Shown: piece by piece, positions 8,863 through 18,212 of the stretch
Layout: the number at the start of each line of letters is the position of its first letter
How positions within the stretch are numbered: position 1 is the stretch's first letter
Assembly: GCA_011523115.1 (NCBI GenBank)
Contig: WTHO01000233.1
Span: 1 to 25,856, forward strand
Direction of reading: 5' to 3'
DNA length: 25,856 nt
DNA from: Halieaceae bacterium
Lineage (GTDB): Bacteria; Pseudomonadota; Gammaproteobacteria; Pseudomonadales; Halieaceae
The notes under the pieces: model-generated
Told to the model about the DNA's origin: nothing
Database searches by the model: none
What the model saw: only the letters and a program-made list of their open reading frames with translations
Translations under genes and position numbers: made by a program

Positions 8863-9998
8863 TGTCATCCGGTCCCCTTCGGCTGGGTCTTTGTGCCGGT
8901 GAGCCTTCTGGCGATATTTTAGCCGGCGCGATATTGAGGTCCTGGCGGGCGCAGGCACCGGCGTTAGAGGTGTCAGGGATTGGTGGCGAACAGGCGATCC
9001 GTGCCGGATTAGAATCCTGCGCGCCTATGGAACGCTTATCGGTGATGGGATTGGTCGAGCCTCTTAAGCGGTTACCCGAACTGCTTTCAATCCGCAGAGA
9101 ACTGATCGCCCGGCAAATTACGCGCCGCCCAAACCTGTTCATTGGGGTGGACAGTCCCGATTTTAATTTACCGGTTGAACGGCGACTCAAGGCGGCGGGT
9201 ATACCCACGGCTCATCTGGTCAGCCCGTCGATTTGGGCGTGGCGACAAGGTCGAATCCGAGGCATTCGAAAAGCCGTCGATAAAATGCTGTGCCTGCTGC
9301 CCTTCGAAGTTGATCTCTACCATCAGGCCGGTATTGATGCGGTCTGCGTGGGGCACCCATTGGCTGATGAACTCGCGATGCTACCTCCGGCCGCGCAATG
9401 CAAGGAAACTTTTGGGTTATCAGAGCATGGGACCGTGCTTGGCGTATTGCCCGGTAGCCGTGAGAGCGAAGTCCGCTATCTTATGCCGATCTTTATCAAA
9501 ACAATAGGGATACTGCATCGACACGCGCCGGAGCTTCAGTTTTTGGTCCCTGCGGCAAACCAAAACCGCCACACACAAATTATGGAGATGCTTCAAGGCC
9601 AGGACGTACCCGTCAAAGTCGTCTTGGGGCACGGACGAGAGGCCATGCATTGCAGTGATGCGTTACTGATTGCTTCGGGGACCGCCACCCTCGAGGCCAT
9701 GTTTCTGAAAAAACCCATGGTAATTTCTTACCGGATGGCGGCTGCGTCATGGATGCTCTTGTCTCGAATGGTGAAAACGCCCTTTGTGGGACTGCCCAAT
9801 ATTCTGGCTCGTGAGGCGGTGGTGCCGGAGATTCTCCAGCAGGACGCCACGGCTCCGCGCCTGGCGGACGAGGTGATGCGCGTGCTTGATCATGGTGGAG
9901 CGGCTCAGGTGGCCCGATTCAACGACTTGGCTGGTCAGATCGGGGGTGACTTTGCGCGTCGTAGCGTCGAGGCGCTGTCTCCACTGGCCGAGCGTTAA
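8862..9998 (+). CDS. lpxB: Lipid-A-disaccharide synthase LpxB
   Basis: Peripheral inner-membrane GT19 glycosyltransferase that joins UDP-2,3-diacylglucosamine and lipid X to give the tetra-acylated disaccharide of lipid A. The 378-residue protein begins [17 protein letters not shown], the family N-terminal glycine-rich loop (AGExSGD), and shows [31 protein letters not shown] and LPGSRESEV, followed by the nucleotide-binding part with [26 protein letters not shown] start at 8862 overlaps the last base of the lpxA stop; its TAA shares one base with the rnhB ATG. Both junctions imply coupled translation. Confidence 0.96.
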   Translation: MSSGPLRLGLCAGEPSGDILAGAILRSWRAQAPALEVSGIGGEQAIRAGLESCAPMERLSVMGLVEPLKRLPELLSIRRELIARQITRRPNLFIGVDSPDFNLPVERRLKAAGIPTAHLVSPSIWAWRQGRIRGIRKAVDKMLCLLPFEVDLYHQAGIDAVCVGHPLADELAMLPPAAQCKETFGLSEHGTVLGVLPGSRESEVRYLMPIFIKTIGILHRHAPELQFLVPAANQNRHTQIMEMLQGQDVPVKVVLGHGREAMHCSDALLIASGTATLEAMFLKKPMVISYRMAAASWMLLSRMVKTPFVGLPNILAREAVVPEILQQDATAPRLADEVMRVLDHGGAAQVARFNDLAGQIGGDFARRSVEALSPLAER

Positions 9999-10606
9999 TG
10001 CAGACTCCTGATCTGTTTGAGGATAACAGCACAGCGCTTGTTGCAGGTGTCGACGAGGTCGGGCGTGGTCCGCTAGCCGGCGATGTTATCGCTGCAGCCG
10101 TGATTTTGAACGGCGCCGCACCCAGTGGTGTCACCGACTCGAAAGCGTTATCTGCGGGTCGCCGGGAGGCGCTCGCAGAGGCGATCCGAGAGAGCGCCTT
10201 GTGCTGGTCGGTGGGTAGGGCGTCAGTTGCCGAAATTGACGAACTGAATATTCTCGAGGCGTCGTTGTTAGCGATGCGTCGCGCGGTGGAGAGTTTAAGC
10301 ACTCAACCCACCCTCGTACTGGTAGACGGTAATCGATTGCCTCGCTGGCCATATGAAGCCAAGGCCATCGTCAAGGGCGACCTGAGCGAACCCGTGATCG
10401 GCGCAGCGTCCATTCTTGCAAAAGTGACGCGTGATGCGGAGATGCTGGCACTTCACCAGACCTATCCCGGGTATGGTTTTGATCAGCACAAAGGCTATCC
10501 GACTCAGGCGCACCTGTCGGCCTTGCAGGCCCTTGGGGTCTCTCCCGTGCACCGCAGAAGCTTTGGGCCGGTGAAACGCTTGCTGGCAGACCCCGAGGTG
10601 GGATAG
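9998..10606 (+). CDS. rnhB: Ribonuclease HII
   Basis: Cytosolic endonuclease that cuts the RNA strand of RNA-DNA hybrids and starts removal of single ribonucleotides misincorporated into DNA. The 202-residue length is normal. Metal-binding D19 and E20 are in [12 protein letters not shown], whose GRG also recognises the RNA-DNA junction; D110 is in LVDGNRLP, and [12 protein letters not shown] and [14 protein letters not shown] are further family blocks. The ATG overlaps the lpxB stop by one base, and dnaE begins 10 bases later, so replication-linked genes share this transcript. Confidence 0.97.
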   Translation: MQTPDLFEDNSTALVAGVDEVGRGPLAGDVIAAAVILNGAAPSGVTDSKALSAGRREALAEAIRESALCWSVGRASVAEIDELNILEASLLAMRRAVESLSTQPTLVLVDGNRLPRWPYEAKAIVKGDLSEPVIGAASILAKVTRDAEMLALHQTYPGYGFDQHKGYPTQAHLSALQALGVSPVHRRSFGPVKRLLADPEVG

Positions 10607-10616
10607 CGTTTAACTC

Positions 10617-13600
10617 ATGACCTCGTTTGTTCACCTCCGGCTACATACCGAATTTTCGCTGATTGATGGCTTGCTCAGAGTTCGCCCGGCCCTTGAGCGG
10701 GTCGCCAAACTTGGCATGCCGGCCGTGGCAATCACTGATCATCACAATTTCTTCGGTTTGGTGAAGGCGTACAAGGCCGCTGCAGATTTGGGGGTAAAGC
10801 TGATTGCGGGTGCAGATGTGCACCTAGTGGACCCTCTAGATCAGGGACGTCACCATGAATTGTGCCTTCTCGCTCAGAACGAAAGAGGGTATCGAAACCT
10901 GATGTTGCTTCTGTCGCGGTCCTACCAACAGGGGCAATATCTGGGTAGACCCAGAGTCGAACAGGACTGGATCGCAGAATATGCCGAGGGAGTGATTGCG
11001 CTCTCTGGAGGCCGACGGGGTGACATTGGTCAGGCATTGCTCAACGGGCGAGAGGACGACGCCCGAGCGGCGATTGAGCGCTGGCAACACTGCTTTCCGG
11101 ATCGTTTTTACCTTGAGCTGCAGCGAACGGGTCGAGCCGACGAAGAGCGCTATTTGCATGCCGCTGTGGACCTCGCATCCCGTTACAGTTGCCCCGTCGT
11201 GGCAACGAATGATGTGCGTTTTTTGCAAGCCGACGAATTTGAGGCGCACGAGGCGCGGGTCTGTATTGGCGACGGACGGACCCTTGATGACCCCCGGCGA
11301 GTGAGAGCCTACTCCGAGCAGCAATATTTGCGCTCTGCCGAAGAAATGGCAGAACTCTTTGCAGACATTCCGGAGGCTTTGGAAAACTCCGTAGAAATTG
11401 CGCGGCGCTGCTCGTTATCGTTGAGTTTGGGGCAACCCTCGCTACCCGAGTATCCGGTTCCGTCGGGGGAGACGATTGATCAATTTCTGGGTCGCCTGTC
11501 CTTTGAGGGGCTGCGTCGGCGATTTCCGCATTGGGACGACTCCCGACTGAAGCCGTATTGCGAGCGGCTTGAGTTTGAGCTCGAGACCATCAATCAAATG
11601 GGTTTCCCGGGGTACTTTCTGGTCGTCATGGACTTTATCCAATGGGCGAAAGATCAGGACATTCCGGTGGGACCTGGCCGGGGGTCGGGTGCCGGCTCTT
11701 TAGTGGCTTATGCCCTGGGCATTACGGACCTGGACCCGATTGAATATGACCTGCTGTTTGAGCGTTTCCTGAATCCTGAGCGGGTGTCCATGCCTGATTT
11801 TGATGTTGATTTTTGCATGGAGCGTCGCGACGAGGTGATCGACTATGTCGCTCAGACCTATGGGCGTCAGGCGGTGTCGCAAATCATCACCTTTGGCACC
11901 ATGGCGGCCAAAGCGGTCGTGCGGGATGTGGCGAGGGTGCAGGGAAAGCCCTATGGCCTAGCGGACAGAATGTCGAAACTCATCCCGTTTGAGGTGGGCA
12001 TGACGCTCTCCAAAGCGCTGGAGCAAGAAGAACAATTGGTCGCCCTTCTCGAGGAAGACAGCTCCGCGCAGGAAATCTGGGACATGGCGGTGCAGTTGGA
12101 GGGCGTCACACGAAATGCAGGTAAGCACGCGGGGGGAGTGGTGATCGCTCCGGGTGCCTTGACTGATTTTTCGCCAATTTATTGTGACGAAGATGGCTCC
12201 GGTGTCGTCACGCAATACGACAAAAACGATGTTGAGGAAGCGGGCCTGGTGAAGTTCGACTTTCTGGGGCTGCGCACGCTGACCATTATCCAGTGGGCCA
12301 CTCAAATGATCGATGCCCGAGCCACCGCCCCTCTGGATATTGACGCGATTCCTCTGGATGACCCCGACGTTTTCCGGCTCATGCAGGCGGGCGATACGAC
12401 TGCGGTCTTCCAGTTGGAAAGTCGCGGGATGAAGGAGTTGATCAAAAATCTGCGCCCTGATTGTTTTGAGGACATTATTGCTCTGGTGGCGCTGTTTCGA
12501 CCGGGACCCTTGCAATCGGGCATGGTCGAAAACTTTATTAACCGCAAGCATGGTCGCGAGCCCCTCGCATACCCCGATGCACAGTACCAACATGAGTGGC
12601 TGCAGCCGATTCTTGAGCCAACCTACGGAATCATCCTTTATCAAGAACAGGTCATGCAGATCGCTCAGGTGCTGGCGGGTTACACCCTCGGTGGCGCAGA
12701 TTTGTTGCGGCGAGCGATGGGCAAGAAAAAGCCGGAGGAGATGGCCAAGCAACGCAGCGTCTTTGAAGAGGGCGCGGCCGCGAAGGGCATCGATCCCATA
12801 CTGGCGATCAAGATTTTTGATCTGGTCGAGAAGTTTGCCGGTTACGGTTTCAATAAATCGCATTCCGCCGCCTATGCCTTGGTGTCTTACCAGACCGCGT
12901 GGCTGAAAACGCACTATCCGTCTGAATTTATGGCGGCGGTTATGAGTTCGGAAATCGATAACACTGACAAGTTGCTGACTTTCCGCGATGAGGCCAAGCG
13001 AATGGGGCTCGTAGTGCAGCCGCCCAGCATTCAATCTGGAGAGTATGCCTTCTCGGTGGATGATGCCGGCCACATTCGTTACGGACTGGGCGCCATAAAG
13101 GGTCTTGGGGAGGGGCCGATCGGGAATTTACTGGCCGCTCGCGAGGAAGGGCCGTTCAGCAGTCTTTTTGACCTGTGCGCTCGGACTGACCCTCGCAAGA
13201 TGAATCGCAGGGCGCTCGAAGCGCTTATCAAAAGCGGCGCCCTGGATGAGTTGGGAGTCGAGCGTTGGGTGATGCTTGCCGCACTGGATGACGCGATCAA
13301 GGCCGCAGAACAGTTGGCGAGCAACACGGCGGCGGGGATGACCGATCTCTTCGGGGATGTGATGACTGCCAGCGAAACGTCGGACGATCTGTATCAAGAG
13401 CATCGGGGCGCTCGCCCATGGTCGCTGACAGAGTTGCTGAACGCTGAAAAGGAGAGTCTCGGTAGCTTTTTAAGCGGCCACCCGATGGAAGCTTTTGAAA
13501 CTGAGGTCCGTAAGTTCGCGCCGCGCCGAATTCGTGAGCTGCAAGCCAACAATCAGGGTGTGGTCGCTGGCCTGATTATGGATATCCGCACTATCAAGAC

Positions 13601-14060
13601 CCAACGGGGTCCAATGGCGGTACTCACTTTAGACGACGGTTCTGGTCAGCTCGAGGCCACCGTTTACAACGACGTATTCACTGAGCATCGGGACTTGCTG
13701 CAGAAGGATCGCATTGTTTTGCTGGAGGGCCGTCTGCAAGTTGACGACTTCAACGGGGGGTTGGCGATGCGGACCAAAACCGCCCGGTCACTTGAGCAGG
13801 CGAGGCAAGCCAAGGTATCTCAGCTCCGACTCCGGGTTGCCAGTCATCGCGTTGATGATCACTTTAATACCCTGTTGGCCAGCACGTTGCGGACCGCGGT
13901 GGGCGGGCAATGTCCCGTAGTGATGGAATATGTCCAACCCAAAGGTTCCGTAGCAGTGCGCCTCGGCGGTGCATGGCAAGTGCACCCCAGTGATGCCTTG
14001 CTAGACGAGCTCAGGATAGCGGTGGGGAGTGATGCCGTGGACTGGGTCTATGAGGCATAG
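10617..14060 (+). CDS. dnaE: DNA polymerase III alpha subunit DnaE
   Basis: Catalytic subunit of the chromosomal replicase. Its 1147 residues compare with 1160 in E. coli. Order of parts: N-terminal PHP domain (FVHLRLHTEFSLIDG onward, about 1-270), C-family polymerase palm with the catalytic aspartates in PDFDVDF (D396, D398) and D548 in KFDFLGLRTL, fingers with NAGKHAGGVVIAP, GPGRGSGAGSLVAY and GYGFNKSHSAAYA, a helix-hairpin-helix region (about 830-870), and an OB fold (GLIMDIRTIKTQRGPMAVLTLDDGSG, about 980-1050). In the PHP domain the first metal-binding His of the HxH motif is Arg (RLH), so proofreading by this domain is unlikely, as in E. coli. Downstream accA, the usual neighbour, is absent. 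Confidence 0.98.
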   Translation: MTSFVHLRLHTEFSLIDGLLRVRPALERVAKLGMPAVAITDHHNFFGLVKAYKAAADLGVKLIAGADVHLVDPLDQGRHHELCLLAQNERGYRNLMLLLSRSYQQGQYLGRPRVEQDWIAEYAEGVIALSGGRRGDIGQALLNGREDDARAAIERWQHCFPDRFYLELQRTGRADEERYLHAAVDLASRYSCPVVATNDVRFLQADEFEAHEARVCIGDGRTLDDPRRVRAYSEQQYLRSAEEMAELFADIPEALENSVEIARRCSLSLSLGQPSLPEYPVPSGETIDQFLGRLSFEGLRRRFPHWDDSRLKPYCERLEFELETINQMGFPGYFLVVMDFIQWAKDQDIPVGPGRGSGAGSLVAYALGITDLDPIEYDLLFERFLNPERVSMPDFDVDFCMERRDEVIDYVAQTYGRQAVSQIITFGTMAAKAVVRDVARVQGKPYGLADRMSKLIPFEVGMTLSKALEQEEQLVALLEEDSSAQEIWDMAVQLEGVTRNAGKHAGGVVIAPGALTDFSPIYCDEDGSGVVTQYDKNDVEEAGLVKFDFLGLRTLTIIQWATQMIDARATAPLDIDAIPLDDPDVFRLMQAGDTTAVFQLESRGMKELIKNLRPDCFEDIIALVALFRPGPLQSGMVENFINRKHGREPLAYPDAQYQHEWLQPILEPTYGIILYQEQVMQIAQVLAGYTLGGADLLRRAMGKKKPEEMAKQRSVFEEGAAAKGIDPILAIKIFDLVEKFAGYGFNKSHSAAYALVSYQTAWLKTHYPSEFMAAVMSSEIDNTDKLLTFRDEAKRMGLVVQPPSIQSGEYAFSVDDAGHIRYGLGAIKGLGEGPIGNLLAAREEGPFSSLFDLCARTDPRKMNRRALEALIKSGALDELGVERWVMLAALDDAIKAAEQLASNTAAGMTDLFGDVMTASETSDDLYQEHRGARPWSLTELLNAEKESLGSFLSGHPMEAFETEVRKFAPRRIRELQANNQGVVAGLIMDIRTIKTQRGPMAVLTLDDGSGQLEATVYNDVFTEHRDLLQKDRIVLLEGRLQVDDFNGGLAMRTKTARSLEQARQAKVSQLRLRVASHRVDDHFNTLLASTLRTAVGGQCPVVMEYVQPKGSVAVRLGGAWQVHPSDALLDELRIAVGSDAVDWVYEA

Positions 14061-14523
14061 TGTAGCGGTCGCGCTCTGTCTGTTCTTGGGTGCCTGCGCA
14101 GAGACGGCACCGCCCTGCTCGAGACCAGAGTCCGGACCCACGGCTGAAAGTGCGGGGTGCCTGATCTGGAATGACAGAGGCGCGTTACTTGTGCGTGACT
14201 GGTCGGGGGGCTGGGCGCTTCCGGGTGGCAGCGTGGTTGTGGGCGAATCGGCTCTGTGCGCTGCTGAACGGGAAGCCTTTGAGGAGACGGGGCTGAGTGT
14301 GACCGCCACTGAGCTCGCCATCGTGCTCGACAACGGATTCCATTTGTATTGGTGTGACGCGGCGCCCGACGCACGACCCAGAGTGCACCGGCCTCTGGAG
14401 GTGCGGGAGGCGGCGTGGCTTAATCCTGACACCTTGAACCCCGCAGCGTGGCGTTATCCGGGGCAGGGTGAGATCATCGCGGGCCTGATTGTGGCCACAT
14501 CTCAGTCGACATATGAGGAATGA
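14050..14523 (+). CDS. Nudix hydrolase with a lipoprotein signal peptide
   Basis: Nudix enzymes hydrolyse nucleoside diphosphates linked to another moiety; the substrate here cannot be told. From ATG 14050 the 157-residue protein begins MRHSVAVALCLFLGAC: a positively charged start, a hydrophobic run and a lipobox (LGAC) with Cys16 as the lipidation site. About 17 linker residues follow, then the Nudix fold. The Nudix box is complete: G60-x5-E66-x7-REAFEETGL, ending at residue 82. A lipidated, exported Nudix protein is unusual because most family members act on cytosolic nucleotides. A GTG at 14029 is in frame but would bury the signal, so ATG 14050 is preferred. It overlaps the dnaE end by 11 bases and ends in an ATGA overlap with the next gene. 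Confidence 0.85.
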   Translation: MRHSVAVALCLFLGACAETAPPCSRPESGPTAESAGCLIWNDRGALLVRDWSGGWALPGGSVVVGESALCAAEREAFEETGLSVTATELAIVLDNGFHLYWCDAAPDARPRVHRPLEVREAAWLNPDTLNPAAWRYPGQGEIIAGLIVATSQSTYEE

Positions 14524-14834
14524 ATACGGGTGCTTCTATGACAAAGGAACCAATCGAAGCAGCGGTCTTTCGCCGTTTGCTGTCACATCTGGACAGCCGT
14601 AAGGATGTGCAAAATATTGATTTAATGAATCTGGCGGGGTTTTGCCGGAATTGCCTGTCCAAGTGGTACGCGGAGGCAGCCGCCGAGCAAGGCCTTGCGC
14701 TGGATAAGGAGGCAGCCCGAGAGCGTGTTTACGGCATGCCCTATGCCGAGTGGAAGGCGCAGTATCAAACCGAGGCCACTGCTGAGCAGGTCGCTCAATT
14801 CAATGCGGGTCGGGAAGATTCAAATACGGATTAG
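14520..14834 (+). CDS. DUF1244 family protein
   Basis: Small conserved proteobacterial protein of unknown function, recognised by the central block DVQNIDLMNLAGFCRNCLSKWY (two Cys separated by two residues, CRNC), the hallmark of DUF1244. The remainder is helical and charged, with RVYGMPYAEWK near residue 72. The ATG at 14520 overlaps the Nudix stop (ATGA), but the in-frame ATG at 14538 (MTKEPIEAAVFRRLL, 98 residues) gives an N-terminus as close to the family pattern as I recall it; the sequence does not decide between them. Its last 15 bases overlap the end of the convergent isochorismatase-fold gene. The CxxC could bind metal, but nothing here proves it. Confidence 0.85.
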   Translation: MNTGASMTKEPIEAAVFRRLLSHLDSRKDVQNIDLMNLAGFCRNCLSKWYAEAAAEQGLALDKEAARERVYGMPYAEWKAQYQTEATAEQVAQFNAGREDSNTD

Positions 14835-15422
14835 GTCCAGCGTCTGCTCTAGCGAGATCACATCCGCGTATTTAGCGTTCAGGTCGTAAAGGTTTGCCTC
14901 GTGAGCCTGTGCGTCGCGATCACCGCAGGCTTCGCGAGGAACGACCACTCGATAATTGTTCTGTAGCCCGTCGACAGCGGTGGCGCGCACGCAGCCGCTG
15001 GTGGTCAGGCCCGTGACCACCAGCGAATCTACGCTCCGGGCCGTTAGCCAATCATCCAGATCGGTACCATGAAAACCGCTTGCGTGGCGCTTTTCGAGCT
15101 GGAGGTCAGATGGACTGACCGGTAGTCGGTGATCAAAACGGACCCATTCGGAGTCGGGCGTGAGCAGATTCAGTGCGGGGACTCGCGCGCGAAACACTGA
15201 GGCCTGATTATCGTTGCGATACACCACAGTCGTCAGCACCACCGGCAGCTCCGCTTGATGAAACGCCGCCATCAGTCTGGCATTGGCCTCCACCACGGCA
15301 TCGGCTTCTGAGCCGAGTGGGCAGGTGGGATCCGTGAAGCCGGCGACGACGTCGACGACGATCAGCGCGGGCTTCGCGCCCAGACCGCCATCGATTCTCT
15401 CCAGTGCGTTGCGTTCCGACAT
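14820..15422 (-). CDS. Isochorismatase-fold cysteine hydrolase (N-carbamoylsarcosine amidase-like)
   Basis: Member of the isochorismatase-like superfamily, cytosolic hydrolases that cleave amides or vinyl ethers. The 200-residue form shows the Asp-Lys-Cys triad of the amidase branch: D24 in LIVVDVVAGF, K111 in QLEKRHASGFHGT, and C144 in TGLTTSGCVRATAVDG. This is the layout of N-carbamoylsarcosine amidase, maleamate amidase and nicotinamidase; true isochorismatase lacks the cysteine. The substrate is not determinable. The start at 15422 is chosen over the in-frame ATG at 15464 because a GAGGGGG ribosome binding site lies 9 bases upstream of it. It is divergent from the aceE-like gene and convergent with the DUF1244 gene. 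Confidence 0.88.
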   Translation of the reverse strand: MSERNALERIDGGLGAKPALIVVDVVAGFTDPTCPLGSEADAVVEANARLMAAFHQAELPVVLTTVVYRNDNQASVFRARVPALNLLTPDSEWVRFDHRLPVSPSDLQLEKRHASGFHGTDLDDWLTARSVDSLVVTGLTTSGCVRATAVDGLQNNYRVVVPREACGDRDAQAHEANLYDLNAKYADVISLEQTLDLIRI

Positions 15423-15524
15423 GACTGGCGTCCCCCTCTCTCTAATCGGTAATATCCGGATCATGAGCGATCATGGGGATGACTTCCAGATGCGACTGAC
15501 ACACTCCGGCGCGGCTGACTAAAG

Positions 15525-18107
15525 ATGAATGAGGCTCAGGCTCCGCCTGCCGATGTCAGTGCGTTGATCGATGCCGACTGGCATGAATGGCGCTCCGCGC
15601 TGGAGGACATTCGGCGGGAGTACGGTGATGAGGGTGTTCGGGCACTGCTTCGGCGTTTGCAGGAGTACAGTATCGACCAGGGCGTGACCCTATCCGACAC
15701 CCTCCTTAACACGCCTTACGTCAATACGCTCTCACTCGAAGAACAACCACCGTATCCGGGCGATCTGGAAATCGAGAAACGGATTGAAAACATCATTCGT
15801 TGGAATGCGGCGGCGATGATACTGCGTGCTCAAGATGAAGGAGCCGGCTTGGGGGGCCACATTGCCACCTACGCCTCGGCTGCCACCGCTCTGGAAACGG
15901 CGTTTCACCATGTCTTCAGTGCGGCGGGCAGAGGTGATTTGGTGCTGCCGCAGCCGCATTCGGCGCCCGGCATCTACGCGCGAGCCTATTTCGAGGGGCG
16001 TCTTACGGAGTCACAGTTGCGCAACTTCAGGCGCGAGTTGGGAGAGGGCGGAGGACTGTCCTCTTACCCCCATCCTCGCTCAATGCCCGACTTCTGGCAG
16101 GTACCAAACGCCTCTATGGGTCTGTCGGTGCCCACATCAATTTACATCGCCCGTTTTGCCAAGTATTTGCAGCATCGAGGGCTATTGACGCCCGATGACT
16201 CACGTATCTGGTGCTTTATCGGCGACGGTGAGGCCGATGAACCCGAGGTGCTGGGCACGATTAATATCGCCGCGCGCGAGCGTCTGGATAACTTGGTGCT
16301 CGTGGTGAACTGCAATTTGCAGCGTCTCGACGGGCCGGTGCGGGGCAACGGCAAGATTATTCAGGAGCTGGAGCGGGCTTTCAGGGGCGCCGATTGGCAG
16401 GTACTCAAGGTGATCTGGGGCAGTGGTTGGGATGCGTTGCTGGCATCCGACCATGATGGTGTGCTGCGACATCGTATGGAAGAGTGCCTGGATGGAGATT
16501 ACCAACGCTACTCGATTTTGCCGGGCGATGAGCAGCGCGAGCATTGGGTCCACGGTGATCCGCGGCTAGAACAACTGATGAACACGCTCACCGACGTCGA
16601 AGTGGCGCAGATAAAACGGGGTGGCCAAGATCCTAAAAAACTCTACGCGGCGTATCGCCGTGCCTGCGAGAGTGAGGATCGACCTACCGTGATTTTGGTA
16701 AAGACTGTCAAAGGCGACGGCATGGGTTCCGCCCTGCAGGGCAGGAACACGGCCCATCAGAAAAAAGATCTTTCTCGCGAAGAGAGGATTGCCTGTGCTC
16801 GGGCGTGGGGCATTCCCCTTGATGAGGACGCCATTGCGAGGGCCGAGTTTTATCGGCCCGCTGAGGACAGCGAAGAGATGCTTTATCTGCATGCACGACG
16901 GGAGGCACTTGGGGGCTATTTGCCCAAGCGCGAGGTCGCTGCTTCATCCTTGAATCCCCCTCACACAGAGATTTTCGCTAGCTTTGATTCGGGGTCGGGG
17001 TCACGCAGTGTATCGACAACAACGGCAATGGTGCGATTACTGACCAAGCTGCTGAAAGATCCCGAGGTGGGTCAATACGTGGTGCCCATAGTCCCTGATG
17101 AGGCGCGCACCTTTGGGATGGATGCACTCTTCAAAGTCGCCGGTATCTACTCTCCCGATGGCCAGCGCTATACCCCGGTCGATGCTGAGTCGCTGAATAG
17201 CTACCGCGAAGCCACCGATGGCCAGATTTTGCAGGAGGGGATTTGCGAGGCGGGCGCGATCGCTTCTTTCATTGCTGCCGGCACGGCTTATGCAACCTTC
17301 GGCGTGCCGACGATTCCCTTTTATATTTTTTACTCCATGTTTGGTTTTCAACGTGTCGGCGACATGATTTGGGCGTCCGCAGACATGATGGCAAAAGGGT
17401 TTTTGCTTGGCGGTACGGCAGGGCGCACTACCCTGAACGGCGAGGGGCTTCAGCATCAAGACGGCCACTCCCCCATTCTCGCCAGCACAGTGCCCTCCAT
17501 ACGGACCTACGACCCCGCTTTTGCCTGGGAGCTCGCGGTCCTGGTTCGGCATGGGATCCAGCGCATGTTTATCGAGGATCATGATGAATTGTTCTATCTC
17601 ATGATGTACAACGAGGCACGGCCAATGCCGCCGCGCCCGGAGCATGAGGATATTGAGGAAGGCGTTGTTCGCGGAGGCTACTTACTCGAACCAGCCTCGG
17701 GGAGTGGGCAGAGAGTCAATCTGCTGGGCTCCGGCACCATTCTGTTTGAGGTGCTTGAGGCGGCATCGACGCTGCGCGAGGAGGGTTTTTCGGTGGCGGT
17801 ATACAGCATCACCAGCTACGCCGAGCTGGCGAGAGACGCGGAGCGGGCCGAGCAGGCATCGGGCGAGGCGGAGCGCGCCTCCGCCTGGGTGAGCGCACTT
17901 TTCAACGAGCCCGATGTGCCGATCGTCGCTGCAACCGATTACGTCCGGGCGTTACCGAGAATGATTTCCAGCTGGCTTCCCGGTCGCTTCGTCGCACTTG
18001 GCACCGATGGTTTCGGGCTCAGTGAGCGTCGTGAGGCATTGCGAGCGCACTTTAAAGTCGATTCGGCGTCGATTGCTGATGCCGCCCGTAAGCTCGCGGG
18101 TCCCTGA
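15525..18107 (+). CDS. aceE: AceE-type homodimeric pyruvate dehydrogenase E1 (orphan)
   Basis: Thiamine-diphosphate enzyme that decarboxylates a 2-oxo acid, presumably pyruvate, and passes the acyl group to the lipoyl domain of E2. The 860 residues align over the whole length with E. coli AceE (887). Motifs: GLGGHIATYASAAT (ThDP-site His), the ThDP/Mg motif GDGEADEP at 233-240 leading to NCN at 262-264, GRNTAHQKKD (loop His), ILQEGICEAGA (cofactor Glu), IPFYIFYSMFGFQRVGD and TTLNGEGLQHQDGHS. Catalytic residues appear intact. No aceF or lpd lies next to it, so it needs an E2 encoded elsewhere or is a second copy. Neighbours are acyl-CoA and amide catabolism genes. A related 2-oxo acid cannot be excluded as substrate. 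Confidence 0.92.
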   Translation: MNEAQAPPADVSALIDADWHEWRSALEDIRREYGDEGVRALLRRLQEYSIDQGVTLSDTLLNTPYVNTLSLEEQPPYPGDLEIEKRIENIIRWNAAAMILRAQDEGAGLGGHIATYASAATALETAFHHVFSAAGRGDLVLPQPHSAPGIYARAYFEGRLTESQLRNFRRELGEGGGLSSYPHPRSMPDFWQVPNASMGLSVPTSIYIARFAKYLQHRGLLTPDDSRIWCFIGDGEADEPEVLGTINIAARERLDNLVLVVNCNLQRLDGPVRGNGKIIQELERAFRGADWQVLKVIWGSGWDALLASDHDGVLRHRMEECLDGDYQRYSILPGDEQREHWVHGDPRLEQLMNTLTDVEVAQIKRGGQDPKKLYAAYRRACESEDRPTVILVKTVKGDGMGSALQGRNTAHQKKDLSREERIACARAWGIPLDEDAIARAEFYRPAEDSEEMLYLHARREALGGYLPKREVAASSLNPPHTEIFASFDSGSGSRSVSTTTAMVRLLTKLLKDPEVGQYVVPIVPDEARTFGMDALFKVAGIYSPDGQRYTPVDAESLNSYREATDGQILQEGICEAGAIASFIAAGTAYATFGVPTIPFYIFYSMFGFQRVGDMIWASADMMAKGFLLGGTAGRTTLNGEGLQHQDGHSPILASTVPSIRTYDPAFAWELAVLVRHGIQRMFIEDHDELFYLMMYNEARPMPPRPEHEDIEEGVVRGGYLLEPASGSGQRVNLLGSGTILFEVLEAASTLREEGFSVAVYSITSYAELARDAERAEQASGEAERASAWVSALFNEPDVPIVAATDYVRALPRMISSWLPGRFVALGTDGFGLSERREALRAHFKVDSASIADAARKLAGP

Positions 18108-18125
18108 TGTCTGCAAGGCGGCGCA

Positions 18126-18155
18126 TTGTTGTCTTCCGGGTCTTGGCGCTACACT
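18126..18155 (+). promoter_or_regulatory. Possible sigma-70 promoter for HMG-CoA lyase
   Basis: In the 105-base gap after the aceE-like gene, TTGTTG (18126-18131) and TACACT (18150-18155) are separated by 18 bases, a weak match to -35 and -10 elements. A strong ribosome binding site (GAGGAGAG) then precedes the lyase ATG at 18213. This suggests that the lyase and nitroreductase can be transcribed apart from aceE. It is judged by eye only. Confidence 0.3.
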
Positions 18156-18212
18156 GCCCGCGCGTTGAAGCGCCCACGTAGGATTCACGCAATCTATGCT
18201 GAGGAGAGATAC

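Noticed and set aside
11958..13073. Open frame of 371 codons on the - strand inside dnaE
   Set aside because: It is fully antisense to conserved DnaE catalytic and fingers sequence and its translation shows no recognisable domain; long antisense frames are common in GC-rich genes.
17037..17645. Open frame of 202 codons on the - strand inside the aceE-like gene
   Set aside because: It is antisense to highly conserved AceE blocks and has no recognisable protein features.
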